Assembly (NCBI GenBank): GCA_030267565.1
Contig: BRXU01000002.1
Location: 3,409,501 to 3,473,500 of the forward strand
Direction of reading: 5' to 3'
Length of the DNA: 64,000 bases
DNA from: Pleodorina starrii
Taxonomy: Eukaryota; Chlorophyta; Chlorophyceae; Chlamydomonadales; Volvocaceae
In this document: in pieces, positions 14,531 through 25,466 of the stretch
Position numbering within the stretch: position 1 is the first letter of the stretch
Layout: each line of letters starts with the position of its first letter
The notes under the pieces: model-generated
Told to the model about the DNA's origin: nothing
The model's database searches: none
What the model saw: the letters and a program-made list of their open reading frames with translations, nothing else
Translations under genes and position numbers: made by a program

Positions 14531-17500
14531 TCAAGTAGAGAGAGAGAAAGTGTGTGTGTGTGGAAGACAGGGCACGACAAGTCGGGATAAGGCATCGTGC
14601 CATTTGGGTTGAGCTGGGCTTGGTGTGGTGTGGTGTGTTGTTGTGTCGTAATCTGTGGTGGTAGGGCGCGAGGCCGTAGGCGAGATGGATGACCCCCTCA
14701 GCCTCACCCTAAAGCATTTGCAAACGCTGTGCGTGTGTCGGCTGCTGCGAGCGGAGAGGGCCCATTGGCGCAATGGCGGATGTGCCAGCTGCCTGCTTGC
14801 TTGCATGGGTCTCGCCACCGGGGGCCCCTACAAGGAGCGCAACTGCCGGTTCTCCTCCTCCTCCACCTCCTCCACCTCCTCCTCCTCCTCCACCTCCAAG
14901 CGGATCCGCAGCGGATCTATATGTGCTACGTAAGGGCCAAGCGGTGTGGACCGGGGGCCGTGGGGGGTGGCCGCGGTCTTGCGCCAATGTGTGCGCGGGT
15001 TGCTGGCTGCTTGGCGGCGGCGGGGCGGGGCGTTGTCTTGCACACGCACATGTACCGGGTGGGGGCAGGCCCGCCGGCGGGAGGGGTTTGGGCCGTTCAC
15101 TGAGCTGCTGCAGTTTTGAGCCGCAGCGGCACTGGGGCCGTTCCCTCGCGAGTGGGTGTGGGTCAGGCCGTCAGGGGCGGACGAGCAAAGCTCCACCGCG
15201 TGGCGGCCACCCCCACCCCCACCCCAGCAGTGCCCCTCCAGTGTCACTGCACACACTGGTGCGTGGTGTGGTGTCTGCAGCGCTGCTCCGCTGCAGTGCC
15301 GCTGTGCAGCAACAACAGCGGTAGTAGGACAGCGCTGCAGGAACACCATTTGCGGCGCAGTCGTTGGTGTTCGTTGATGAGAGCATGGCGTCTGGGGCCT
15401 TGCGGGGGTTGCGCCCCGGAGCCACCCGCCAACCGGGATCAGGGAGAGCTTGGTGCCACATTCGGTGTCGGGTTGCCGAACCAGCCGCAGGTATGCGGGC
15501 ACACGATCTTGATGCAGCGGCGAAGAGGAGTCCATAGCGGCTTGGGTAGGTTGGGTGTTCCGGCCTCAACTGGCCTCCGCGCGGCGGATGGAGGGCGGGG
15601 GCTGTCAAGGGGAGGGCGGGTGAGGGCGTGGCCAGCGCCCCAACCCCACTGGGCCTCGACAGTTCGGCCCCACTGTACGTTGGCTGAACGCTCCGCTCCC
15701 AGTTTGGGAACACTCCCCGTTCCTTCGCTGTGGGATCTCCTTTCTTACTCCCGGGTCGGGTCGGGTCGGGGGTCGGGTCGCAAGGTGGTGGGCGATGGGG
15801 GGACCGGTGCCCTGGGAGGGAGGGCTGACGCGGGGCCCTCCCTGCGGGCACCGCGGGGGCGGGGGAGTACGGAGGCGGATTTCGTCACAGGTGGCCCCGG
15901 GGTACTGTGTGTGGTGGGGTAAAAGAAATCGGCCCGGGGAGGGGGGTGTAATGTCTCCTCTCTCCTGTTCCTGGCCAGAATGGGCTTCCAGACAGGCTTT
16001 GAACGACTTTGGATGACTTTTGACTTTGACCTGAGTCGAGAATTGAAATGGATCTCCCGGGGGGGGATGGGGGCGAAGGGCGGGGATGTTGGGGCTGGCA
16101 CGTCTTTTGGAGTGCCCCGTGGGTGAGTGATGCATGGCTGCATGACTGCAGGGAGGGAGTGCGCCACGTCGGTAGCGAAGCTGGTGGCGCCCCGGACCGC
16201 CGCTGGCGCTGGCGGGACTCTTTTGAGGCGGCGAGGGCCCTTGGCAGCTTGGTGGGGCGTCCGGCCGTGACGGCGTGTGTCCGCAGCGCCCTCACGGGGC
16301 GCCGTTGTGCAGCGCGGCCCGGGTGTCTCCTCCGCGCGCCACCGCCGTCCCTGCCAAAGAGTGTGCTTTGTGTGGATAGCGGTACGGTATGTGGGAGTTC
16401 GAGGACTCGCGGCGGTGCGCGGGTGGAGATGCAGTCCAAGGGGCCGGCCGAGGGCTTAGACAGTACTTTTGTAATGTGGGCGGGTAATGGCGGCTCCGGT
16501 GTCGAAACGGTGCGCAATGGGAGGCTGGTGGAGGCTTGCGTGCGCTGGCTTGCTCTCGCCCCATTCCGGAGCACTTGAATTCCATGGCTGCCTTTCAACA
16601 CGTGAAGCAGCAGCAAACAGAGATCAGACGGGCCGAAAGAAGGCAAGTCACCAAGCCTCTAAAATGTGCTGACGCAGTTCAGCTCCGTCAAGCGCAGGCC
16701 GGCCGGGTCGTGAAGACCGTTCAACCGTATCGCCCATTGGACTGATCGGATGTGATTTGGAAGCTGCCCTCCGAGTGATTATACTCGGAAGTGCCGCGAC
16801 TGGCCAACTCAGCTGACGGGCTGCTGGCTGCTCGGCGGTCCTGACCCCGGGGCCCCACGCGGCGCAGTTCCTGCCCGCTCCCGCGACCCTTCATCGCCTG
16901 CCCTCTCCTTTCTTCCAGCTGCTCCTTTGAGTTCTGTGCTTGTGAGCCCAACGGCGATTCGTAAAAACGCAAAGATGCCCGCCGCGCCATAATTCAGCGC
17001 AATGCCCGTTCGTCCATCGTAGCTAGAACCGCTTACACGACGGCGCCGCGCTCCCATATCGTCAGCACTGACGTGGCCCTCGCCCAAAAGACGTGCTCAG
17101 GTACGTCGTGGTTGCGACATGTTGCGATCGGAGCGCCATTCGCATTCCACAGCGCGCTTTCTATCTGTCTCAGGTCGTCAGTATCGTCGTGCGGGAGCGG
17201 CTGGTTGCGACATGGACGCGGAAGAGGGGGACAGCGACCAGCGAGCAGGATCGCTGGATCGGAGTCTAACAGACGGCAGTTGGCCGGCGGATCCCGTCCT
17301 GACAAGTGCAACGTTCATGAGACGTTGCAAAAAAGAATATACATATATATGTTCTGTTATTGTATAAAAGCATCAAAAGTTGCTTGCCACTTCGTCTCTC
17401 TCTCCAAATCGCGACTCTTCTCGTCGTCCGGATAACGACCGGTCGGAGGGCCGAACTTGGAAGGACGCTGCGCTATACAAACACATATAGGTAGAATACC

Positions 17501-17627
17501 AGCCATCATCGACAAATTATCTTCCATACCTTCGTCGCAGCACAGGCGCAACTGTATCCGGCTGCTTACAGCCTGATTCGTTAGGGCAGCGGGCAGACGA
17601 CAGCCCAGAGCCCACCCACTTGGTGCA
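14531..17627. other. intergenic region, no gene recognised
   Basis: Contains the VTI1 3' untranslated region and the upstream region of the next gene. Open frames of 100-270 codons between 15100 and 16600 are GC-driven and match nothing. A CCT/CCA-type run lies near 14850-14900. The part from about 16560 on is richer in AT, including an AT run near 17335-17370, and probably belongs to the promoter of the downstream gene. One copy of the dispersed TTCGCTG(C/T)GG word lies near 15717. Confidence 0.4.
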
Positions 17628-20600
17628 ATGCCCATTCCCAACCCGCGCAGCCGGGATAAATGCAAGCCAGTGCTTGTGACGCTGGCCTTCTTCTGGAACT
17701 TTATGGCTTCACTCTCGCAAGTAGGTACTAGGCAGCCGGCGGGACAGGGCGGGACCAACGGCTGACTCGTTCGCTTCATTCGGGCGCCAACAGCAGCGCT
17801 GCGGACGGATTAAGACCGATCGCAGTCGGCAGCTATGCACACGTCATCCACGTAATGTTTGAAGACCGACCGCAGATTAATTTTTTCAAAGCAGGCTAAG
17901 AACCTGCTGTCCTCCGCGCTGCGGCTCTCCCTTGCGTGCAGGCGGCGGCATACCTGCCCCCGGACAACGCACTGGGCCCATCTCTGGGGGCAGTGCTCGC
18001 GCACTACGCCAAGCGGCACCCGCCCTGCTCGGTACGTAGCAGCACTCTCACACACAGAAGAACGCACGCACGCACGCACGCACGGCGATGCGCCGTCCGC
18101 CCGTGTTCCCAACCCAACCCAGGACCTACCACATCCATCCAGCCATCCATCCATCCAGCCAGCCAGCCATTCCTGTGGTCCTCAACCGCAACCTCCAAAA
18201 CTCTCCCCATGCTAACAACAATAAATACCGGCGATCATTTCAGCAATCGGTCCACTTTTAATCCGGTTCGTTCAGTGGCACGTGCGTCGCCATCCTGCCT
18301 GATGCCTTGTGTGCGAGATACCGGTAGAGTTCCTGACCCGGCAAAGGCAAAACAGCCGCGCACCGAAGAGCCCCGCGCCGCCCACCCACCTGCGCGCCCT
18401 GACCCCGCGCCCTGACCCCGCGCCTCCCGCCCCCGCCCTCCGGCACCCCGCATCCCGCATCCCGTCCTCGCAGACGCAAATCGTCCAGCGCATGCCGGTG
18501 GACCTGGGGGACCTCATGTGGTCCCAGCCCGTGCAGCCCGTAACCCCGGATGACGCCACGCTGTACCACAACCTGACGCGCGAGTGCATGGTCAACCCCG
18601 CAATCATCTGGCTGGAAGACGACATGTGGGTGTGGATGTACTGGGGGCTGGGCGCAGTGCGGGAGGGGATGCGGTGCAGTGTGGGTGCAGCGCTGCGGCG
18701 CAGCGCGTACGGTACTCTGCGGCAGCCCCCCCCCCTTATCGCAAACCCCCATTGCTACCACCACCACTCGCAGTTTTGTGGTGACCACCAAGATTCTGCA
18801 GCGCGCCTTCATTATGGACGATGGTCGCAAATGGGTCAAGGTGGAGCCGCTGCCCGCCGAGCACCCCGCCGCCGGGCCCGACCGGCGCTGCTCCGCCTTC
18901 TCTTTCAGCGGCTCCTGGCACAACCAGCTCTGGCACAACAGCCCCGACTACCTGGTACGTGACTGGGTGGTTGGGTGGCTGGGTGCGTGGCGCGAGACGT
19001 GGGCGTGTCGCCAAAAATAAACCGCGCGCTGTGCCCTGCTGCAAATGTGTACTGCAGGAGTGCATGTCCAGGCGCGCACATACCGCACCCTAAAACCCTA
19101 AAACCCTAAAACTGCAGCTTCCGGGGATCTCGGTTGGGGATATGGCTTGGGTGGCTGCCGCCTTTGGCCTGGTGACCCTCATACGTCGGGATGAACTATG
19201 CACTTGATGCGTGAGCGATGGCGCTGCTGGCCGCGAGCCGTTGGCGGTGACGGCCTTTTTGGGGATGGGAGGGATCGTGGTACGTCGGTCGGGGGGCAGC
19301 AGTGGGCTTCGGAACCCCCGACGGGTCTTGATCAGTTGTTCGTGATGTTGCTGCATCTGTTCCGGCATCCGCGTGCTCGCAGGCGGTTGCTCTGATTCGA
19401 CTGGACTTGCAGACGGGGAAGCCGGTGCAGCTGCTGGCGCGGAGGTGGGTGGGCGTGTGTGCCCGCGTGTGTGTGTGTGCGTAGGGGAGGGGGCAGGGAA
19501 GGGTGGGGGCGACTGCTTGGCGTTGGCTGGCCGCGGCCCCTAGCGGCAATGGCTCACGGTTCGAGCGTTTGCCCCCCTGTGTGTGCGAAAGGCGCGTTGC
19601 GTATCAAAGTACTGGAGAGGGAGGCGGTGTATGCTGTCGTGTAGGCCGATCGGCCTACACGTAACCAGCCCCCTCGCCTCAAGTTTTTTCTGCTTATTCC
19701 TCCAGCCATGTCGCCTCAATGTGGCCAAAAATGTCGCCCCAAATGTCGACCGTCGTGTCCTGCCACGTCACCGCCCCCAGGGTGTACAAGGAGACGTGGA
19801 AGCTACCCGCGGGCTTTGTTTTCGACGCGCGGCTATTCCGCTCCGAAAACGGATCGATTATGATCCAGCAGTTTCTGACCAACGTGCCCACCATGGCCAA
19901 GCAGATGAGGATCATCTCGGTGAGTGAGCATTGCGGCGAGAGCGGGGAAGGGGCCGTGCGTGCAGCGGGTGCTGTGCTGTGCGTGCGGGGGATCGCTCGT
20001 GTGGTTGGAAGAAACACGGCGTTGCGGTGCCAGTAAAGGAAAGACCGCGCATTTCGGTGTTGTGTGGGTGTGGGTGGGTGTGGTTGTGGGTGATTGTGGG
20101 CATTGGTGTAGGCGGTTGTGGGCGTGGGTGTATGGCTGGGGGCACAAACTACGAAACACAGCGGAGTGGGTGGGTGGGTGGGTGGGTGGGTGGGTGTGCA
20201 TTGGCCAGCCCAAAGCCTAGACCCCCGCACCCCCAGACACACCCCTGCCGCCTCTGGAAGCCCTTCATTTCCACTCATTCAAACCCCTCATTCACCACCA
20301 CGCATTCACCACCATTCACCCAAACCACCCTGCGTTATCTCTTTTCTCTTCACCCCCCTCCCCCCCCCCCCACACACACACAGGTGGAGATCAAGCGCAT
20401 CGATGATCAGCATGTCCCCAGCAGCAGCAGGCGCTACTCCATTGACCTGGGGGCCTTCCGACCCTATATCTATAAGGACACCAAATTCGAGGACAAGAAC
20501 TGGGTACGGCAGGGGGGAAGGGGCTGCTGCTGCTGCTGGGGCCGTGACCGTGACCCTGGTCGGTACCAGGACCGGTCCCACGTGACCTATCCCCAGGTCG

Positions 20601-22748
20601 CTTCAGTTCTTCAGTTGTTTCCGCTCCGTTCCGGCAGATGTACACATGGGAGCTTCCGGATGACGCCCGAGAGCAGGCGTGAACGTTTCCCCGGCCTCTC
20701 TTTTTTGGGCAGGGTCCTTCCGTTGATCGCGTCTCGCTGCCGTAGCCAGGGCAGTCCTCGTTCCTGCCGCCTCAAGGCGGGCTCCGACGCCTCCCATGCC
20801 GACCGGCTGCGCGCCCTGCGCCTTGTGCGTGTGCATGTGGTGTCCTCTCCGCGGCGTGGGGGGTCCCCTTACCGGCATGATGCCACGCCGCGCCTGCGGC
20901 GCCTCCCATCCATGACTCCGGCGAAGCTGCGCCAGTCAGTCTCTCGCCACTCGCCACGGCCGCCCCTCCTCCGCCCGCTCGCCACCCTCCCCCTCCCGCC
21001 TCCCTCGCCACCCACCCAACCACCCTCCGCACCCTCCCCCTCACGCCACCCTCCGCAACCACCTCCCCACCCCAAACCCAAACAGGTGCCCTGGCACGGC
21101 ACCAGCATGATGTCGTACACCCACTACCCTAACTTCCAGCCCCACACCGTCCTGGTGAGACCGTGGGTGTGTGTTTCACCGCATTTATACCGCAACCCGC
21201 CCACCGAGGGTGTGTGTATGCGTGTGTGTGCGTGTGGTCGGGACGAGCCAATCCCGCCGGGCCGTAGGGACCACCCGCGACCTAGCGGTCAACATGACAG
21301 GTCACATAAGGGGGGGAACGCGGTGTGACCTTCGTCAGTGTGTTCCCATGGTGCCTGGCTCGCCTCGGCTCGCCTCGGCTCAGCCCACGGCACCACGACT
21401 TTCCGCCGCCGCACGCAGCCGTCACATCACTGCTGCACCCCCGCCTCACCTGTCGACACGCCACGCAACGCGTCCTCCCTCCCTCCCTTCTCCTCGAAAC
21501 CCTGTTTCAAAATTAGAAAGCCCACACAGCCGGACAACGACACAGCATGCGCTCCCTGCGTCCTGCCCCGCCTCCCCTCCCTCACTCCCCACCCTTTCCC
21601 GCCCCTCCCACCCCACCCCACCCCACCCTCCTCAACAGGACTTTGGCAGCTGGGAGGCCAACGGCGGCGCCCGCAACGTGACCGCGCCCACCTTCAGCGT
21701 CCCCATCCCAATCGTCACCTCCATCTCCCGGCTCTTCGAGGCGGAGGGCGTGTCCTTCCGCGGTGGCACCCCCGCCGTGCCCTTCCCTGGAGCCGACGGC
21801 GCCTCCCCCGAGTTCCTGGCCGTGGGCCACCTGGTGGCTCACGCCGAGTGCTTCCACCACTTCTCCGCAGACCCCGCAGAGGCAGCGGACAACGACGACG
21901 GGAAGGTGGTGGCGCAGGAGGGGCGGGACCGCGGCCGCGGTGCACCTCGCTGCCCGTCCGGTTACCTGTCCATGCGCGCCAACTCGGGTTGCAGCAAGAC
22001 GGGCAAGGCCAACTTCCGGTCGCCGCTGAGCGCCTATGTGCCGCTGCACCACGCCGAGGTGTGTGTTTGGGGGGTGGGGGTGGGGGTGCGGGGAAGAAGA
22101 TACCGCAGCGGAGACGGGGGTGGGAGTGGGGGTGGGAGTGGGGGTGGGAGTGGGTGGAGGCTTGTGGTCCTGCGGCTGACGATACGATCGGATCGGATCT
22201 GAGATCTGATCTGGAATCCTCCTGGGTCTTATGTGCGATTTGACATGACCTGTGATCTGACTTTATATCTGATTCCGCCGCGTCCCACCCTAAGCCCCCG
22301 GCCCTGCCATACCCCTCACTCCACCATCCCACCGCCACAGGACTACTTCATGTTCTTCTATACCTTCTCAGCCCGCGCCCCCCACGTCGTCACCCGTCTC
22401 AGCCACGCCGTCATTCCCCTCCACAAGGACCAACCCCACGGCGGCGTCTACTTCCCAATCGGACTCGACGCGCTGGGCCCTCTGGCGCCGGTAACGCCGT
22501 CGGCAGCGGCCGCCGGCGCCGACAGCAGCAGCGGCGGCGGCGGCGGCGGCAGTGGCGCTATGGGTGCGGACAAGTACATCCTGTCGTACGGCGTCAACGA
22601 CGACACGGGCTTCGTGCTGATGCTGACGCGGCAAGAGATCGAGAGGCTGCTGATGCCGGTGGGGGAGGTGAAGCCGGAGACGTACGAGTTCTGTTCGTTG
22701 TACAACAACTCCTCAGAGAAGGAGACGACGGGCGCCGCGGTCAATTGA
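17628..22748 (+). CDS. signal-anchored protein, possible beta-propeller glycan-active family
   Basis: Eleven exons join in phase: 17628-17720, 17942-18031, 18474-18631, 18774-18954, 19413-19444, 19706-19919, 20384-20503, 20638-20676, 21086-21154, 21639-22058, 22341-22748, giving about 607 aa. Exon 1 encodes a short basic start and one hydrophobic segment (VLVTLAFFWNFMASLSQ), suggesting a signal anchor or signal peptide. Later motifs are VNPAIIWLEDDMW, SFRGGTPAVPFPG, FLAVGHLVAHAE, DYFMFFYTFSARAPHVV and ILSYGVNDDTGFVLMLTR. These resemble beta-propeller proteins near glycosidase and glycosyltransferase families, in which NPxI, GH and SYGxND recur. That assignment is inference and no reaction is claimed. 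The 39-bp exon at 20638 seems to end at a GC donor (CAG|GCGTGA). A Gly/Ser-rich insert follows about residue 525. Confidence 0.75.
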
Positions 22749-23071
22749 CCTGGTGGGTGGCGGCGGCGCGACGATAAGAGACGAGCGCAGCTCGTCGCCG
22801 TCCCCTGCCACGCCAGGAATGTGGCGCCTGGCGAATCGAGAGATATCTGCCAGTGGTGAGATATGTGAGATATGAGAGAGAAAGCACGGATGGATTGCGG
22901 CCTGACGGTGAGAAACATGGAGGGAGAGAAATATGTCGAAGGGGCTCTGGCGAGCCGTGGAAATGAAGGAGCGTTGCTCGCTCAAACAGGCAAGGAGATG
23001 CTCGTCCACGCTGACTGTACTGGGCAGAGGCGGGATCTGATGTTGACCCCTGAATGTTTGTTTTAAAATAT
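22749..23071 (+). other. 3' flank of the preceding gene
   Basis: Probable 3' untranslated region with a short GAGATATGTGAGATATGAGAG repeat near 22858. No gene recognised. Confidence 0.4.
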
Positions 23072-23660
23072 GGATCCGGACACAGGATCGAGAAAGCGCC
23101 GGTCCGGTCCGCACAGTCGTACCGCCCCCTACGCAGCCCCCTACAGACCCCTGGGTTTAGCGGCGGCGATGCTCCCCGCACCTGGAGGCGCACCTGTGCC
23201 GCTGTCTTCATTTTCTGCTGCTGCCGTTGCCGCTACGTCGCCAAAAAGCGTCCTGCCTTTGTCAGGGCGAACGTTGAATACTCACGGCGCTGCCGTGGGT
23301 GAAGGTTTGATGCAAGGTTTGAAGGTAGTTCTTGAAGTGAGGTTCGTGTCTTGAGTTGCTCTCGAATCCGGACACGGGTTCAGGATGCGCCGGTACGACT
23401 CTGTTGTGCGCTGCGCACAGTCGTACCCCCCCACGCGGCATTCCATCTCCCCGCGAGTCGGTGGCGGCGATGCTCCGCTTGACGGCGTGCACTGCACATG
23501 TGCACGGAACGGCGGCGCATGGCGCTCCACCGCCGCATATTCATTTTCTTCTGCTGCCGTTGCCGCTACGTCGCCAAAAAGCGTCCTGCCTTTGTCAGGG
23601 CGAACGTTGAATACTCACGGCGCTGCCGTGGGTGAAGGTTTGTCGCAAGGTTTGAACGTT
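23072..23660. repeat. direct duplication of a ~255-295-bp block
   Basis: Two copies, about 23072-23325 and 23365-23660, share the order TCCGGACAC..., CACAGTCGTACC, GGCGGCGATGCTCC, ATTCATTTTC-like words and a near-identical ~94-bp core. The core runs from GCTGCCGTTGCCGCTACGTC to GGGTGAAGGTTTG (about 23216-23309 and 23551-23644). Their middles have diverged. Read on minus, each core carries CACGGCAGCGCC followed by GTGAGTATTC, which looks like an exon end and donor site, so the block may derive from a gene or element. Confidence 0.8.
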
Positions 23661-23760
23661 TACCGTGAACCGAGAAAAGTAACAATTTTGATGGTGTTTT
23701 TGCAGGCTGGGTGCCGTCGAGAGCGCAGGCCCAACTCGTGTTCCAAATCGCTGTACAGTA

Positions 23761-24165
23761 CTAGTCGTTGATGCTGCAGTAGGCGCCAGAATCGTTGTTG
23801 TTGGGGTTGTAGTAAGCGCCAGAAATTTGGGTGATATTGAAAAAGGATCCAAGTGGACCCGTGTTCGTTCCTTTCGTTTGCATACCTTTACAAATTGACG
23901 TTGAAAGAAAACTATACCCACTCCGGAAATATATGAGCTGTACCGCGAAGAAATCACAACATATTCGCCGTACTCTCGATGCCTGCGATTCTTGCGGGCT
24001 GGGACCAGGCTGGTCAGGTGGGATACTCGTATAATACATTAACAGTGTGATCTTAGGGAGCCGTGCCGGGGCACACATGGGCGGGTAGGCTCCAGGGCAG
24101 GGCAGGGGGGCACCGCTCACGTGAAGAGCAGCCCAGGCGCCCTCGGTGAGCAGGGCGGAGAGCAC
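23761..24165 (-). CDS. possible small gene or terminal exon, unknown
   Basis: An open frame ends at 23761 and could be read without introns from about 24165. The last ~40 residues look protein-like: they include GPLGSFFNITQISGAYY and end NNNDSGAYCSIND, with an N-glycosylation-type NIT. The upstream part looks non-coding, and an alternative exon at about 23928-23985 reads HREYGEYVVISSRYSSYISG. No start codon context or family was recognised. It could be the 3' exon of a secreted protein gene whose other exons were not found. Confidence 0.3.
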   Translation of the reverse strand: MLSALLTEGAWAALHVSGAPLPCPGAYPPMCAPARLPKITLLMYYTSIPPDQPGPSPQESQASRVRRICCDFFAVQLIYFRSGYSFLSTSICKGMQTKGTNTGPLGSFFNITQISGAYYNPNNNDSGAYCSIND

Positions 24166-25043
24166 GGTTAGAGAACGGGTAAGGTGAGGCCGGCATGTGC
24201 GCTACCGATATAAGGCAGCTAGCGCGGCTGGGCTTTCGGCGCTGCTCCTTCCAGTTGGATGCAGCACGGGGTTCGTGGCCCGCACAGAAAGTCAAGAGGC
24301 ACCGCCCGCAGCGTCCCCCCAACTCCCGCAGCTCCCACGCCTTCATTGGCGCCCACGGACAGACTTCGGACGCACCGCCCCAGCGTGCGCCCTCCCTCGC
24401 TTTCTCGCCCCACGCCACCAGACCACCACAATCGGCGCGCCTGAGCCCCCTAGGCCGATGCCGGGGCCCCGCTCTGCCCCTGCCCTGCTCTGCTGGTGCA
24501 GTGCTGTCGGCCAATCCAATCGGTGAAGGAGGCCGCCCAAACGCATCCGCCCGCCAACCGCACCCGCACCCGCCCCACCGTGGCTCTACATCGATGGCAC
24601 CGACACACCGACACACCACTACACACACCCCGTCCAGCCGCCCTCCCAGCACCAGGCCCCAGCCGCAGCCCAGGCGAGGACCGAGGAGGGACTAGAACCA
24701 CCCGCCAAAGGGGCCTCGACACGGGCCCCGGCCCGGACGGCACACAGAGGCCGCCCCGGCAGATAGCCGGCAAGCACACAGGCAGCCTGACAGACAGACG
24801 GACAGACAGGCAGACGGGCAGGCTCGGCTCCAGCCCGGCAGGCCACCATCGCCGGCCCCGTCGGCTCTAAACCGGATGGACGCAAGCAACAGCCGGCGGG
24901 CACGGAAGCCGACCGCTGGCTCTCCCTGCCCGCGGACTACGCGCCTGGCTGACGTCGCGGGTGCGGGGGCAGCAGCCACCTCCACGGCCTCGACGGCCTC
25001 ACCACCTCACAGTCGGCTCTCACAGGCAGGCGGGCGGGCGGGG
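24166..25043 (-). other. probable 3' untranslated region of the glycerol-3-phosphate dehydrogenase gene
   Basis: GC-rich sequence beyond the dehydrogenase stop codon, with a CAGACAGACGGACAGACAGG-type run near 24790-24830. No exon, RNA gene or clear poly(A) signal was recognised. Confidence 0.35.
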
Positions 25044-25400
25044 CTAGCTGGCGGGTGCAGCGGTCGGCTCCGCGGCAGCAGGTGGCAGGTATGTGGCCAG
25101 GTACTCGGAGGCGGATGCCGTCATGAGGGCCCTCCGGCGGCTGTCCCATCCGTGCTCCGAAGCCATCAGCTCGACCACCTGCGCACGGGCATGTGGTGGT
25201 GTGTGTATGTGTGTGGTGTTTGTGTATGTGTTGGAGGTTTGTATATATGCGCGTGTGTGTGCGTGTGCGTGTGTACATGTGTGTCCCAAGGTGCCAGGGG
25301 CCACATCGACCCCATCCAACAACGGTACCCGGGGCGCATGAAATAGTGGCGGTGGAACGGAGCGCAGACTGTAAGGGGGGTAGATGGCTATAGGTGCATT

Positions 25401-25466
<66 letters not shown>

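Noticed and set aside
16048..16578. 176-codon plus frame upstream of the signal-anchored gene
   Set aside because: No domain and no splice link; exon 1 at 17628 supplies the missing N terminus.
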